DNA from: DATBLE01 sp963734065
GTDB lineage: Bacteria; Actinomycetota; Thermoleophilia; Gaiellales; Gaiellaceae
Reading direction: 5' to 3'
Length of the DNA: 64,000 nt
NCBI GenBank assembly: GCA_963734065.1
Contig: CAVTFN010000007.1
Span: 231,934 to 295,933, forward strand
Numbering within the stretch: the first letter of the stretch is position 1; every line of letters begins with the position of its first letter. The notes under the pieces are model-generated. The model worked only from the letters and a program-made list of their open reading frames with translations, was not told the DNA's origin and searched no databases. This document shows, in pieces, positions 49,911 to 57,121 of the stretch. Both the position numbers and the translations under genes were made by a program.

Positions 49911-50855
49911 TCAGGCGGCCCTGGCGGCGGCGCGGCCCAACAGGAGCTCTGCGATCTGGATCGCGTTCAGCGCCGCGCCCTTGCGTAGGTTGTCGCAGGC
50001 GAGGAAGAGGACGAGCCCGTTCGAATCGGTCGGATCTTGCCGGATCCGGCCGACGAGAACCTCGTCGAGCCCGGCGGCCTTGCCGGGGGAGGGAAAGTCG
50101 TCGAGCCTGACGCTCGGGGCGGCGGCGAGCAGCGACCGCGCGTCGTCCGCCGAGAGCGGTGAATCGGTCTCGACCCACACCGTTTCCGCGTGCCCGACCA
50201 TCACCGGGACGCGGATGCAGTTGGCGCTGATCGGCAGCTCGGGCAGCTCCATGATCTTGTGGGTCTCCTCGCGGAGCTTGGTCTCCTCGTCGAACTCCTC
50301 GCCGTCGAAGTCCCACTCCATCAGCAGGTCGAGCTCGTGCGGCTGCGTCTCCGCGAGACGCTGCATGTTCGACGCGCCGGCGCCGGACATCGACTGGTAG
50401 GTGGCGACGCGGACACGCCGCAGGCCGGCCGCCTCGTGCAGCGGCTTCAGCACGCAGGTGAGCGGGATCGTGCAGCAGTTCGGGTTGGCGACGATCCCCT
50501 CGTTCTCGGGCGCGCGCGCCCCGTTCACCTCCGGCACGACCAGCGGCACTCCGTCGGCCAGGCGGTAGGCGGACGACTTGTCGACCGCGACCGCGCCTCC
50601 GCGCACGGCGTGGGGGACGAGCTCGCGCGAGCTCGACGTGCCCACCGAGAACAGGCAGACGTCCAGATCGCCGGCGGAGAGGGCCTCCGGCGTCGCCTCC
50701 TCGATCACCAGCGCCTGGCCGCCGAAGGCGACCCGCTTGCCGGCGGACCGGGCCGACGCGAACGCGCGCACGTCGTCGTGGCCGCGCTCCGCGAGCAGCT
50801 CCAGCGTCACCGTCCCGACGGCGCCGGTGGCGCCGACGACGCCGATCCTAGGCAC
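49911..50855 (-). CDS. asd: Aspartate-semialdehyde dehydrogenase
   Basis: 314 residues, standard. NADP loop RIGVVGATGAVGTVTLELL, catalytic Cys in GIVANPNCCTIPLTCVLKPL, ATYQSMSGAGASNMQRLAET and the His in RVPVMVGHAETVWVETDSPL. It converts aspartyl phosphate to aspartate semialdehyde in the Lys/Met/Thr pathway. The ATG overlaps the lysC stop by 8 bp, forming a lysC-asd operon as in many Actinobacteria. Confidence 0.95.
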   Translation of the reverse strand: MPRIGVVGATGAVGTVTLELLAERGHDDVRAFASARSAGKRVAFGGQALVIEEATPEALSAGDLDVCLFSVGTSSSRELVPHAVRGGAVAVDKSSAYRLADGVPLVVPEVNGARAPENEGIVANPNCCTIPLTCVLKPLHEAAGLRRVRVATYQSMSGAGASNMQRLAETQPHELDLLMEWDFDGEEFDEETKLREETHKIMELPELPISANCIRVPVMVGHAETVWVETDSPLSADDARSLLAAAPSVRLDDFPSPGKAAGLDEVLVGRIRQDPTDSNGLVLFLACDNLRKGAALNAIQIAELLLGRAAARAA

Positions 50856-52143
50856 CGGCCCGCTCCTCGGCGAACAGCCGGAACTTGTCGTGCACGACCT
50901 GCACCGCCCGGTCGACGTCGGCCGCCCGGACGACGCAGGAGATCCGGATCGAAGAGGTGGAGATGATCTCGATGTTGATCCCCGCTTCGGCGAGTGCCTC
51001 GAACATGTCGGCCGCCACGCCCGGGTGCGAGCGCATGCCGGCGCCGATCAGCGAGACCTTCGCGATCTCCGAGTCCTGCGACCACCCGGCGGCGCCGACG
51101 TCCTTGCAGCCGTCCTCGAGGATCGGCTCGGCGACGGCAAGGTCGGACTTCGGCAGTGTGAACGAGATGTCCGTGAGCCCCTCGGACGAGACGTTCTGGA
51201 CGATCATGTCGATGTTCACGCCGGCATCGGCCAGCGCCCGGAACACCCGCGCGGCGACGCCGGGGCGGTCGGGCACGCCGATCAGCGTGAGCTTCGCCTC
51301 CGAGGTGTCGTGGGTGACGCCGGAGATGATCGCCTTCTCGAGCAACTGCTCGTCCTCCTTCTGGATCCAGGTGCCTTCCGAATCGGTGAAGGTCGACCGC
51401 ACGTGCAGGCGTACGCCGTGGTTGCGGGCGAACTCGACGGAGCGTAGCGCCATCACCTTCGCCCCCGACGCGGACATCTCCAGCATCTCCTCGTAGGTGA
51501 CCACCGGCAGCTTGAGCGCCTCCGGCACGACCCGCGGGTCGGCGGTGTAGACGCCCTCGACGTCGGTGAAGATCTGGCAGCTCTCCGCGCCGAGGGCGGC
51601 GGCGAGCGCGACCGCGGTCGTGTCGGAGCCGCCGCGCCCGAGCGTGGTGATCTCCTGGCCGGTCGAGACGCCCTGGAAGCCGGCGACGAGCACGATCTTC
51701 CCCTCGTCGAGCGCCTCGTGGATCCGCTGCGCCCGCACCTCGACGATCTTTGCCTTCGTGTGCGTGGTGTCGGTGACGATCCCCGCCTGCGAGCCGGTCA
51801 GCGAGATCGCCTCGTGGCCGAGGTCCTCGATCGCCATCTCGCCGAGCGCGCACGAGATGCGCTCGCCGACGGAGATCAGCATGTCCATCGCCCGCGGCTT
51901 CGGGCGCGCGGAGACGCGGTACGCGAGCTCGACCAGCTCGTCGGTGGTGTCGCCCATCGCCGAGAGGACGGCGACCACGCGACCGCCTTCCTCCTTGACC
52001 GCGACGATCCGGCGGGCGACCGCCTGCAGCCGGTCCGGGTTGCCGACCGACGTTCCGCCGAACTTCATCACCAGGGTGCCGACGCGCTGCTCGTCTGCCG
52101 GCGCGATCCCGGGAACGGCTTCGTAGTCGGCGGTGGCGGCCAC
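50848..52143 (-). CDS. lysC: Aspartate kinase
   Basis: 431 residues from the GTG at 52143, preferred to a longer frame because TACGCT ends 8 nt upstream. LVMKFGGTSVGNPDRLQAVA opens the kinase domain, TLGRGGSDTTAVALAAALGA binds ATP/aspartate, and two ACT domains follow at the C-end (LTLIGVPDRPGVAARVFRAL, VSLIGAGMRSHPGVAADMFE). It phosphorylates aspartate; the ACT repeats are the usual Lys/Thr feedback site. No riboswitch or attenuator precedes it, so allostery is probably the main control. Confidence 0.94.
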   Translation of the reverse strand: MAATADYEAVPGIAPADEQRVGTLVMKFGGTSVGNPDRLQAVARRIVAVKEEGGRVVAVLSAMGDTTDELVELAYRVSARPKPRAMDMLISVGERISCALGEMAIEDLGHEAISLTGSQAGIVTDTTHTKAKIVEVRAQRIHEALDEGKIVLVAGFQGVSTGQEITTLGRGGSDTTAVALAAALGAESCQIFTDVEGVYTADPRVVPEALKLPVVTYEEMLEMSASGAKVMALRSVEFARNHGVRLHVRSTFTDSEGTWIQKEDEQLLEKAIISGVTHDTSEAKLTLIGVPDRPGVAARVFRALADAGVNIDMIVQNVSSEGLTDISFTLPKSDLAVAEPILEDGCKDVGAAGWSQDSEIAKVSLIGAGMRSHPGVAADMFEALAEAGINIEIISTSSIRISCVVRAADVDRAVQVVHDKFRLFAEERAGA

Positions 52144-52151
52144 TGCGCACA

Positions 52152-52157
52152 AGCGTA
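52152..52157 (-). promoter_or_regulatory. -10 element (TACGCT) of lysC-asd
   Basis: TACGCT on the minus strand, 8 nt before the GTG at 52143. Confidence 0.6.
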
Positions 52158-52295
52158 GCTGCGGCGGAAAACGGCCCCACAAAAGCCGAACCGGCTGACC
52201 CGAGGGCCAACCGGTTCGACGCCGGGGAATCTAATCCGCTGGTGCAGCGCGCACAAGGGGGTACCGATCGAAAGTTCGCACTTTGCGAGCTTTTT

Positions 52296-52381
52296 GGGGT
52301 CTGACCCCGGAGGTGGTCTGACCCCGAAGGCTGAGCTCGCTTCGGCTTCTTCAGGGACAGTCCCTTCCGGGGACAGTCCCT
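52296..52381 (-). repeat. Composite palindromic repeat, copy 2 (inverted relative to copy 1)
   Basis: On the plus strand: GGGGTCTGACCCC (52296-52308), GGTCTGACCCC (52315-52325), then AGGGACAGTCCCT (52353-52365) and GGGGACAGTCCCT (52369-52381). Read from the minus strand the unit order, spacing and length (86 bp) match the copy at 3191-3275; the inner 27-nt spacer is unrelated in sequence. It lies between lysC and recR. Confidence 0.8.
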
Positions 52382-52392
52382 AGAAGAGGGAG

Positions 52393-52983
52393 CTAGATCT
52401 CCCGCCTGCCGGTCAGCGCCCGGCCGAGCGTGACCTCGTCCGCGTACTCGAGGTCGCCGCCGACGGGCAGGCCGCTCGCGAGGCGCGTGACCCGGACGCG
52501 ACCGCGCAGCCTATCGGCGAGATAGGCGGCGGTCGCCTCGCCGGTCATGTTCGGGTTGGTCGCGACCACGACCTCCTCGACGCCGTTCCGCTCGACGCGC
52601 TGGATCAGCTCGTCGATGCGCAGGTCGGACGGCTCGACGCCGTCGATCGGCGAGAGCGCCCCGCCGAGCACGTGGTACAGGCCCCGGAACTCGGCGGTCC
52701 GCTCGACCGAGATCAGGTCGACGGGTTGCTCGACCACGCAGATCACCGAGTGGTCGCGGCGGGCGTCGAGGCAGATCGCGCAGACCTCGTCCTCGGTCAG
52801 GTTGCCGCACTCGCGGCAGAAACGGACGCGCTCCTTCACCTCGACGATCGCCTCGGCCAGCGCGAGCGCCTCCTCCTTCGTCGCGCGCAGCAGGTGGAAG
52901 GCGAGCCGCTGCGCCGTGCGTTGGCCGACTCCGGGCAGGTGGGTGAGCTGCGCGACCAGATTCTGAACCGCTGGAGAGAGCAC
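52393..52983 (-). CDS. recR: Recombination protein RecR
   Basis: 196 residues, standard. Helix-hairpin-helix LVAQLTHLPGVGQRTAQRLA, zinc finger CRECGNLTEDEVCAIC near residue 55-70, then the Toprim domain VICVVEQPVDLISVERTAEF and ending EVTLGRALTGRREI. It loads RecA with RecF/RecO in gap repair. The GTG at 52983 is chosen because TACGGT ends 7 nt upstream. In Actinobacteria it lies by ybaB and dnaX, as here, with one small divergent gene between. Confidence 0.94.
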   Translation of the reverse strand: MLSPAVQNLVAQLTHLPGVGQRTAQRLAFHLLRATKEEALALAEAIVEVKERVRFCRECGNLTEDEVCAICLDARRDHSVICVVEQPVDLISVERTAEFRGLYHVLGGALSPIDGVEPSDLRIDELIQRVERNGVEEVVVATNPNMTGEATAAYLADRLRGRVRVTRLASGLPVGGDLEYADEVTLGRALTGRREI

Positions 52984-52990
52984 GACGAAC

Positions 52991-53000
52991 ACCGTAGGCT
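52991..53000. promoter_or_regulatory. Back-to-back -10 elements sharing TA (TACGGT minus, TAGGCT plus)
   Basis: ACCGTAGGCT reads TACGGT on the minus strand (7 nt before recR) and TAGGCT on the plus strand. The plus-strand gene has an AAGGAGG further downstream, so it is leadered. Same arrangement as at 24976-24985. Confidence 0.6.
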
Positions 53001-53032
53001 ACGCACCCACTCTGACGAAGGAGGCATGTCCG

Positions 53033-53332
53033 ATGGCAGTCATCTCGATGATGCGGATGTCCGGCGACACCGACGAGCTGGCCCAGAAGCTCCAGGGAAT
53101 CGCCGAGGTCGGCCGTCGTCTGGCGCCGAAGCACGGCGGGCTCGGCACGATCGCCGCCAAGACCGACGACGGCATTCTCGTGATCAACCTCTGGGAGAAC
53201 GAGGAGGGCCGGCACGCGATGGCCGAGGAGCCCGAGGTGAAGGAGGCGCTCGAGACGGCCGGCCTGCCCATGCCGAACTTCGAGGGCTACGAAGTGCTCG
53301 ACATGCGCATCCTCCCGGAGGCGGTCAGGTAG
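53033..53332 (+). CDS. Small dimeric alpha/beta-barrel (monooxygenase-like) protein
   Basis: 99 residues. VISMMRMSGDTDELAQKLQG, GGLGTIAAKTDDGILVINLW and GRHAMAEEPEVKEALETAGL show the beta-alpha-beta pattern of ABM/EthD-type ferredoxin-like folds. Substrate and cofactor are unknown. AAGGAGG lies 9 bp before the ATG, giving one of the few leadered starts of this region. Divergent from recR with a shared -10. Confidence 0.65.
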   Translation: MAVISMMRMSGDTDELAQKLQGIAEVGRRLAPKHGGLGTIAAKTDDGILVINLWENEEGRHAMAEEPEVKEALETAGLPMPNFEGYEVLDMRILPEAVR

Positions 53333-53367
53333 GAGGGCTCGGCCTGCGACGCGGGCCGGATCCATCA

Positions 53368-53405
53368 GGGCTCTGACCCGAAGGGGCAGAGGCCGCCTTT
53401 GCGGC
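53368..53405 (+). terminator. Hairpins after the small barrel protein gene
   Basis: CTCTG-ACCCGAAGGGG-CAGAG followed by GCCGC-CTTT-GCGGC, between convergent genes. Tentative terminator for 53033 and ybaB. Confidence 0.35.
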
Positions 53406-53417
53406 GAGGGCCGTGTC

Positions 53418-53738
53418 CTACAGACCGGGCAACCCGAGCCCGCCCAGCGAACCGCCGAGCTTCGACTCCGCCAGCGCCTGCGCCGCGCGCAGGGCCTCGT
53501 TCACGGCTGCAAGCACCGTGTCCTCGAGCAGCTCGGGATCCTCCGGATCGATCGCCTTCGGGTCGATCTTGATCTCCTGGATCACGCCGGTGCCGGTCGC
53601 CTTGACGGACACGAGACCGCCGCCTGCCGAGGCCTCCACCGTCTCGTTGGCGAGCTGCTCCTGGGCGCGGGCCATCTGCGACTGCATCTCCTGCGCCTGC
53701 CGCATCAGCTGGTTCATGTCGAAGCGCTGGCCAGCCAC
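53418..53738 (-). CDS. ybaB: YbaB/EbfC family nucleoid-associated protein
   Basis: 106 residues. FDMNQLMRQAQEMQSQMARA is the N-terminal helix, and LVSVKATGTGVIQEIKIDPK with LEDTVLAAVNEALRAAQALA are the DNA-binding strands and dimer helix of the YbaB family. It binds DNA as a small dimer. The GTG at 53738 overlaps the last base of the dnaX stop (TAGTG), as in the conserved dnaX-ybaB-recR cluster. Confidence 0.9.
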   Translation of the reverse strand: MAGQRFDMNQLMRQAQEMQSQMARAQEQLANETVEASAGGGLVSVKATGTGVIQEIKIDPKAIDPEDPELLEDTVLAAVNEALRAAQALAESKLGGSLGGLGLPGL

Positions 53739-55318
53739 TACGTGTCCACCTCCCGGGCGTCGAAGGTCTCCTTGAGGAGCGCGACGAAGTCCTCCTCGCT
53801 CTCCGGCTCGAGCTCCTCCTCCGGGTTCTCCCCGTCTTCGCCGATCGCGAACGCGAGCTGCAGCTTCCGGCCGGTCACCTCGTAGAGCGCGTCCACCATC
53901 AGTGACGCGTACTTGTCCTCGGCGAGGCCTCGGTGGAAAGCGTTCGACGCGGGGAACTCGAGCGTCAGCGTGTCCTCCTCGAGCGCGACGGGGCGGGCCT
54001 CGCCGAACACGGGGGCGGCGGGGATCGAGCGCCGCTCGACCGCGGGGATCACCGAGCGCTGCCAGGCCTCCTGGAGCTGGGAGAGCTCGAGGGATGGGGG
54101 TTCACGCGGCGTCTCTGCAGGGACAGACCCTTCAGGGTCTGTCCCTAAAGGGTCGGCTGCTACCGGAGGAGGGGCGACAGTGGGTCCTCGTTGCTCGAGC
54201 AGCTCGAGCCGGTAGGCCATCGACTCGCTGGAGAGGTCGGCGCCGGGTCGGGTCACCTTCACCAGCGCAAGCTCGAAGGGGAGGCGGGGATCGCCGCCCT
54301 GCCGCATGTCCTCGACCGCGACCGCGAGCAGGTCGCACAGCCGGAGCACGGTCGCCTCGGGAAGCTGGTTCGCCTGGGCACGCAACCGCTCGCGCGTCTC
54401 CTCGGTCACGGGCAGCGAGTCGGGCACCTCGCCGAGGTGGTGAACGAGCATCAGGTGCCGCAGGTGCTCGAGCAGGTCGGTGACGACCCGCCCGATGTCC
54501 TGTCCCTGCTCCGACAGCTCCTCGACGAAGGTGAGCGCGCCCGCGGTGTCGTGGTCGACGATCAGGTCGCAGAGCCGGAACAGCGCCTCCTCCTCGACCG
54601 CCCCGAGCATCTGGAGGACGTCCTGGACCGTGATCGTGCCCTCGGTCGCGGCGGCGAGCTGGTCGAGGGTCGACTCGGCGTCGCGGTAGGCGCCGCGGGC
54701 GCTGCGGGCGATCAGCGACAGCGCGGCGTCGGGGACGTCGATCTTCTCGCCGTCCGCGATCCGTCGGAGCTTCTTGACCATGTCGGGCAGCCGCGGCCGC
54801 GCGAAGACGAAGGTCTGGCAGCGCGACCGCACGGTCGGCAGCACCTTCTGGAGCTCGGTCGTGCAGAAGATGAACAGGAGGTGGGGCGGAGGCTCCTCGA
54901 TCAGCTTCAGCAGCGCCTGCCAGGCGGCGTCGGTGAGCTGGTGCGCCTCGTCGAGGATGTAGACCTTGTACCGGCCGGCCGGCTGCAGCATCGCCTTCTC
55001 GCGGATGTCCCGGATGTCGTCGATGCCGCGCTGGGAGGCCGCGTCCATCTCGACGACGTCCATCGATGAGCCGTTGGTGATCGCGACGCAGGCGCCGCAG
55101 GTGTTGTCGGGCGTCGGCGTCGGGCCCTGCTCGCAGTTCAGCGCCTTGGCCAGGATCCGCGCCATCGAGGTCTTCCCGGTGCCGCGCGGGCCGGCGAAGA
55201 GGTAGGCCTGGCGCACCTGCCCGGCGCCGATCGCGTTCTTGAGGGTCCTGACGACCGCCTCCTGCCCGACCACCTCGTCGAAGTTCTGAGGCCGGTACTT
55301 CCGGTAGAGCGCGGTCAC
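53738..55318 (-). CDS. dnaX: DNA polymerase III subunit gamma/tau
   Basis: 526 residues. Walker A AYLFAGPRGTGKTSMARILA near 45, zinc Cys residues CEQGPTPTPDNTCGAC, Walker B DEAHQLTDAAWQALLKLIEE, sensor SRC motif VRSRCQTFVFARP. The clamp loader ATPase (domains I-III) ends near 370. The linker that follows contains DPLGTDPEGSVPAETPREPP, encoded partly by a 28-bp palindrome of the REP family (54119-54146), and an acidic C-terminus. GTG start at 55318. Confidence 0.94.
   Translation of the reverse strand: MTALYRKYRPQNFDEVVGQEAVVRTLKNAIGAGQVRQAYLFAGPRGTGKTSMARILAKALNCEQGPTPTPDNTCGACVAITNGSSMDVVEMDAASQRGIDDIRDIREKAMLQPAGRYKVYILDEAHQLTDAAWQALLKLIEEPPPHLLFIFCTTELQKVLPTVRSRCQTFVFARPRLPDMVKKLRRIADGEKIDVPDAALSLIARSARGAYRDAESTLDQLAAATEGTITVQDVLQMLGAVEEEALFRLCDLIVDHDTAGALTFVEELSEQGQDIGRVVTDLLEHLRHLMLVHHLGEVPDSLPVTEETRERLRAQANQLPEATVLRLCDLLAVAVEDMRQGGDPRLPFELALVKVTRPGADLSSESMAYRLELLEQRGPTVAPPPVAADPLGTDPEGSVPAETPREPPSLELSQLQEAWQRSVIPAVERRSIPAAPVFGEARPVALEEDTLTLEFPASNAFHRGLAEDKYASLMVDALYEVTGRKLQLAFAIGEDGENPEEELEPESEEDFVALLKETFDAREVDT
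54119..54146. repeat. REP-like palindrome embedded in dnaX coding sequence
   Basis: Perfect palindrome with arm AGGGACAGACCCT and a 2-nt centre. It combines half-sites of both repeat types at 3191 and 52296 (GGGACAG and ACCC). It is in frame and encodes part of the variable linker of gamma/tau, so insertion was tolerated. Confidence 0.85.
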
Positions 55319-55429
55319 CCTGTCGATTCAAGCAGAATCGATCCAGCTCGCCCCAAGGGCGTCGGAGTTCGCCGCTCGCCGACCCGCGCGGCGGCGGCTC
55401 CCAACCGCTCTCGGTCAGCCGCAGTCTTC

Positions 55430-55470
55430 CCCCGAAAGTCGTCGAGCCCGAAGGGCTCGGACTTTCGGGG
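55430..55470 (-). terminator. Long hairpin between the SRP RNA and dnaX
   Basis: Arms CCCCGAAAGTC and GACTTTCGGGG, with an internal CGAGCCC-GAA-GGGCTCG. About 65 bp past the 3' end of ffs on the minus strand. Candidate terminator for the SRP RNA; no U-run. Confidence 0.5.
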
Positions 55471-55536
55471 ATGAGGCCCGGTCACGCAACCGGCTTCGAA
55501 ACGGCTTCCCCGGGAGGAACCCGATTCGCTTGCTCG

Positions 55537-55633
55537 GGCCAGGCCTGACCGCGGCACCTGAGAGGAACTCCTTAGCGCTGCTTCCTTCCGGACCTGACGC
55601 GGTTCGAAGGCTCCCAGTGCGCGGAACCTGGCC
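55537..55633 (-). ncRNA. ffs: Signal recognition particle RNA (4.5S/small SRP RNA)
   Basis: About 97 nt. The minus strand carries the universal SRP core GTCAGGTCCGGAAGGAAGCA followed by CTAAGGAG. Terminal arms GGCCAGG (5' end, minus strand) and CCTGGCC (3' end) pair, closing the molecule. It binds Ffh for cotranslational targeting. Its position just upstream of dnaX is the standard actinobacterial arrangement. Ends set from the pairing arms, so a few nt of uncertainty remain. Confidence 0.9.
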
Positions 55634-55757
55634 GTCAACGCTGCGCTTTCGGGCCCAGGCCCCGAAGAACCCGCCCCTCGGACGGTATTCGGCCCCGCTG
55701 GAGCGGATTGCGGGTTCAGGGAACCGCTAGCTCCCCGCTTAGCGCGACCGGGCGTCG

Positions 55758-55950
55758 GCATGGTAGCGCGCGCTGCGCGCGCTCACCATGCCTTCGCTTC
55801 GTGGGGGAACCCCTGGTTCCCCCACGAGCCCTCTCCTTGCGTTGCGGATCGTTTGGGCCGGATGTGGTCTGAGCCGGTGGAGCTGGTCGTGATTCGGATG
55901 TCGGACTCAGATCTGCCGTAGGGGCCGAGGCGGGCAAAGCCCGCCTCGGC
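55758..55950. repeat. Three long hairpins in the ffs to CMD-gene gap
   Basis: Arms GCATGGT-AGCGCGCGC with its complement (55758-55791), GTGGGGGAACC-CCT-GGTTCCCCCAC (55801-55825), and GCCGAGGCGGGC-AAA-GCCCGCCTCGGC (55924-55950). Otherwise this stretch has no gene. The last hairpin covers the expected -35 region of the following gene. Confidence 0.6.
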
Positions 55951-55960
55951 AAGGAAGTCG

Positions 55961-55966
55961 TAGACT
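55961..55966 (+). promoter_or_regulatory. -10 element (TAGACT) of the CMD/AhpD-like gene
   Basis: TAGACT, 6 nt before the ATG at 55973. A 12-bp-stem hairpin lies 10 bp upstream. Confidence 0.6.
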
Positions 55967-55972
55967 CGTTTC

Positions 55973-56560
55973 ATGGCCAAGGCCGTTCGGCAGGAGTCGT
56001 GGCTTCGGGTTCCGGCCGAGGAGGAGGCGCCCGAGGGCGTCCAGGCGCTGTTCGGCAAGGCCGACGAGAAGCTCGGTTTCGTCCCGAACGTGCTCCGCGT
56101 CTACGCGTTGCGGCCTCGCCACCTCGAGCTCTGGAACACGTTCTACGACGAGCTGATGCGCGGCGAGTCGACGCTGACGAAGGTGCAGCGCGAGATGATC
56201 GCCGTCGTCGTCTCGACGGTCAACCGCTGCCACTACTGCATGGTCTCCCACTCGGCGTTCCTGCGGAAGCTGACCGGCGATCCGCTGCTCGTCGAGCAGC
56301 TGCGGACGAACTACGCCTACGCCGACATCGAGCCGCGCGAGCGGGCGATGCTCGACTTCGCGGTCAAGCTGACCGAGCGTTCGTCCGCCTGCACCGAGGA
56401 CGACGTCCAGGCCCTGCGCGAGGCCGGCTGGGGCGACGAGGACGTAATGGACATCGCCGAGGTGGCCGCCATGTTCAACTTCACCAACCGCCTCGCGAGC
56501 GGGCTCGGCTGGGTGCCGAACGACGAGTTCGTCACCCTCGGCTTCGACGAGCAGGGCTGA
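55973..56560 (+). CDS. Carboxymuconolactone decarboxylase/AhpD-family (peroxidase-related) protein
   Basis: 195 residues. VNRCHYCMVSHSAFLRKLTG carries the C-x2-C of the alkylhydroperoxidase D (CMD) active site with a nearby His; FGKADEKLGFVPNVLRVYAL and FTNRLASGLGWVPNDEFVTL are typical of the larger YnjA/YciW-type, peroxidase-related subfamily. Likely a cytoplasmic peroxide- or thiol-reducing protein. It converges with the lipoprotein gene, overlapping by 29 bp. Leaderless ATG start. Confidence 0.87.
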   Translation: MAKAVRQESWLRVPAEEEAPEGVQALFGKADEKLGFVPNVLRVYALRPRHLELWNTFYDELMRGESTLTKVQREMIAVVVSTVNRCHYCMVSHSAFLRKLTGDPLLVEQLRTNYAYADIEPRERAMLDFAVKLTERSSACTEDDVQALREAGWGDEDVMDIAEVAAMFNFTNRLASGLGWVPNDEFVTLGFDEQG

Positions 56561-57020
56561 TCTCCGCCACGGCCTGCTTGTAGGCGGCGAGGCCGGCGGG
56601 GGCGAACCTGAGCGTCTGCTCGGAACCGTCCCCCAGCTCGACGGTGAACACGATCTTTCGGCCCGCCCGCGTCCCCGTCCATGCCTGCGGTGCGTCGTCG
56701 CCGACTTGGAGGGACACGTCAGTGCCGTCGATGTCCCCTACGACCGGTGCGACTCGCGTGGTCACGTCCGCGCCGGTCGGAAACGCGACCGTCAGAGTCC
56801 CGTCGACAGCATCTCCCCGCTTCTGCCACTGGAGGTAGTAGACCGCCTTCGGCTGCTGCTCGGGGTAGGGGGCCAGGTAGCTCGGGAGCTGCGTCGCGGG
56901 TCCGGTGGGGAGATCCGATCCGCCGCCGCCGCAGCCGGCCGCCAGCACCGCGCCGGCGAGCGCCGCGGCGAGAGCGGGCCGCCGGAGATGCGTGGTCGAC
57001 ATGCCGCCGCAGGTTCGCAC
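56532..57020 (-). CDS. Lipoprotein of unknown function
   Basis: 162 residues from the GTG at 57020, which lies 7 nt after TACCGC; an ATG at 57002 is an alternative and would give an ordinary signal. Lipobox LAGAVLAAGCGGGG. The mature domain is beta-rich (AVYYLQWQKRGDAVDGTLTV, QVGDDAPQAWTGTRAGRKIV). No known family recognised. The promoter overlaps that of the tRNA, sharing a TA. Confidence 0.65.
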   Translation of the reverse strand: MRTCGGMSTTHLRRPALAAALAGAVLAAGCGGGGSDLPTGPATQLPSYLAPYPEQQPKAVYYLQWQKRGDAVDGTLTVAFPTGADVTTRVAPVVGDIDGTDVSLQVGDDAPQAWTGTRAGRKIVFTVELGDGSEQTLRFAPAGLAAYKQAVAEISPARRSRG

Positions 57021-57027
57021 ACGGATC

Positions 57028-57037
57028 GCGGTACCCT
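57028..57037. promoter_or_regulatory. Back-to-back -10 elements of tRNA-Val (TACCCT, plus) and lipoprotein (TACCGC, minus)
   Basis: GCGGTACCCT: TACCCT is 12 nt before the tRNA-Val 5' end; TACCGC on the minus strand is 7 nt before the lipoprotein GTG. The central TA is shared. Confidence 0.45.
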
Positions 57038-57049
57038 GTCGGTTCTTCC

Positions 57050-57121
57050 GGGCGCGTAGCTCAGCGGGAGAGCGCCCGCTTCACACGCGGGAGGTCGCTG
57101 GTTCGATCCCAGCCGCGCCCA
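57050..57121 (+). tRNA. tRNA-Val (CAC anticodon)
   Basis: 72 nt, without encoded CCA. Acceptor stem GGGCGCG/CGCGCCC, D-arm GCTCAGCGGGAGAGC, anticodon loop TTCACAC (anticodon CAC, reading GTG codons) in a CCCGC/GCGGG stem, T-arm GCTGGTTCGATCCCAGC, discriminator A. The 3' part is the likely attachment site: the integrase gene reads into it from the other strand. Confidence 0.95.

Noticed and set aside
52144..52295. Lysine riboswitch or attenuator ahead of lysC.
   Set aside because: The lysC start has a TACGCT hexamer 8 nt upstream, leaving no room for a leader; no riboswitch core is visible.
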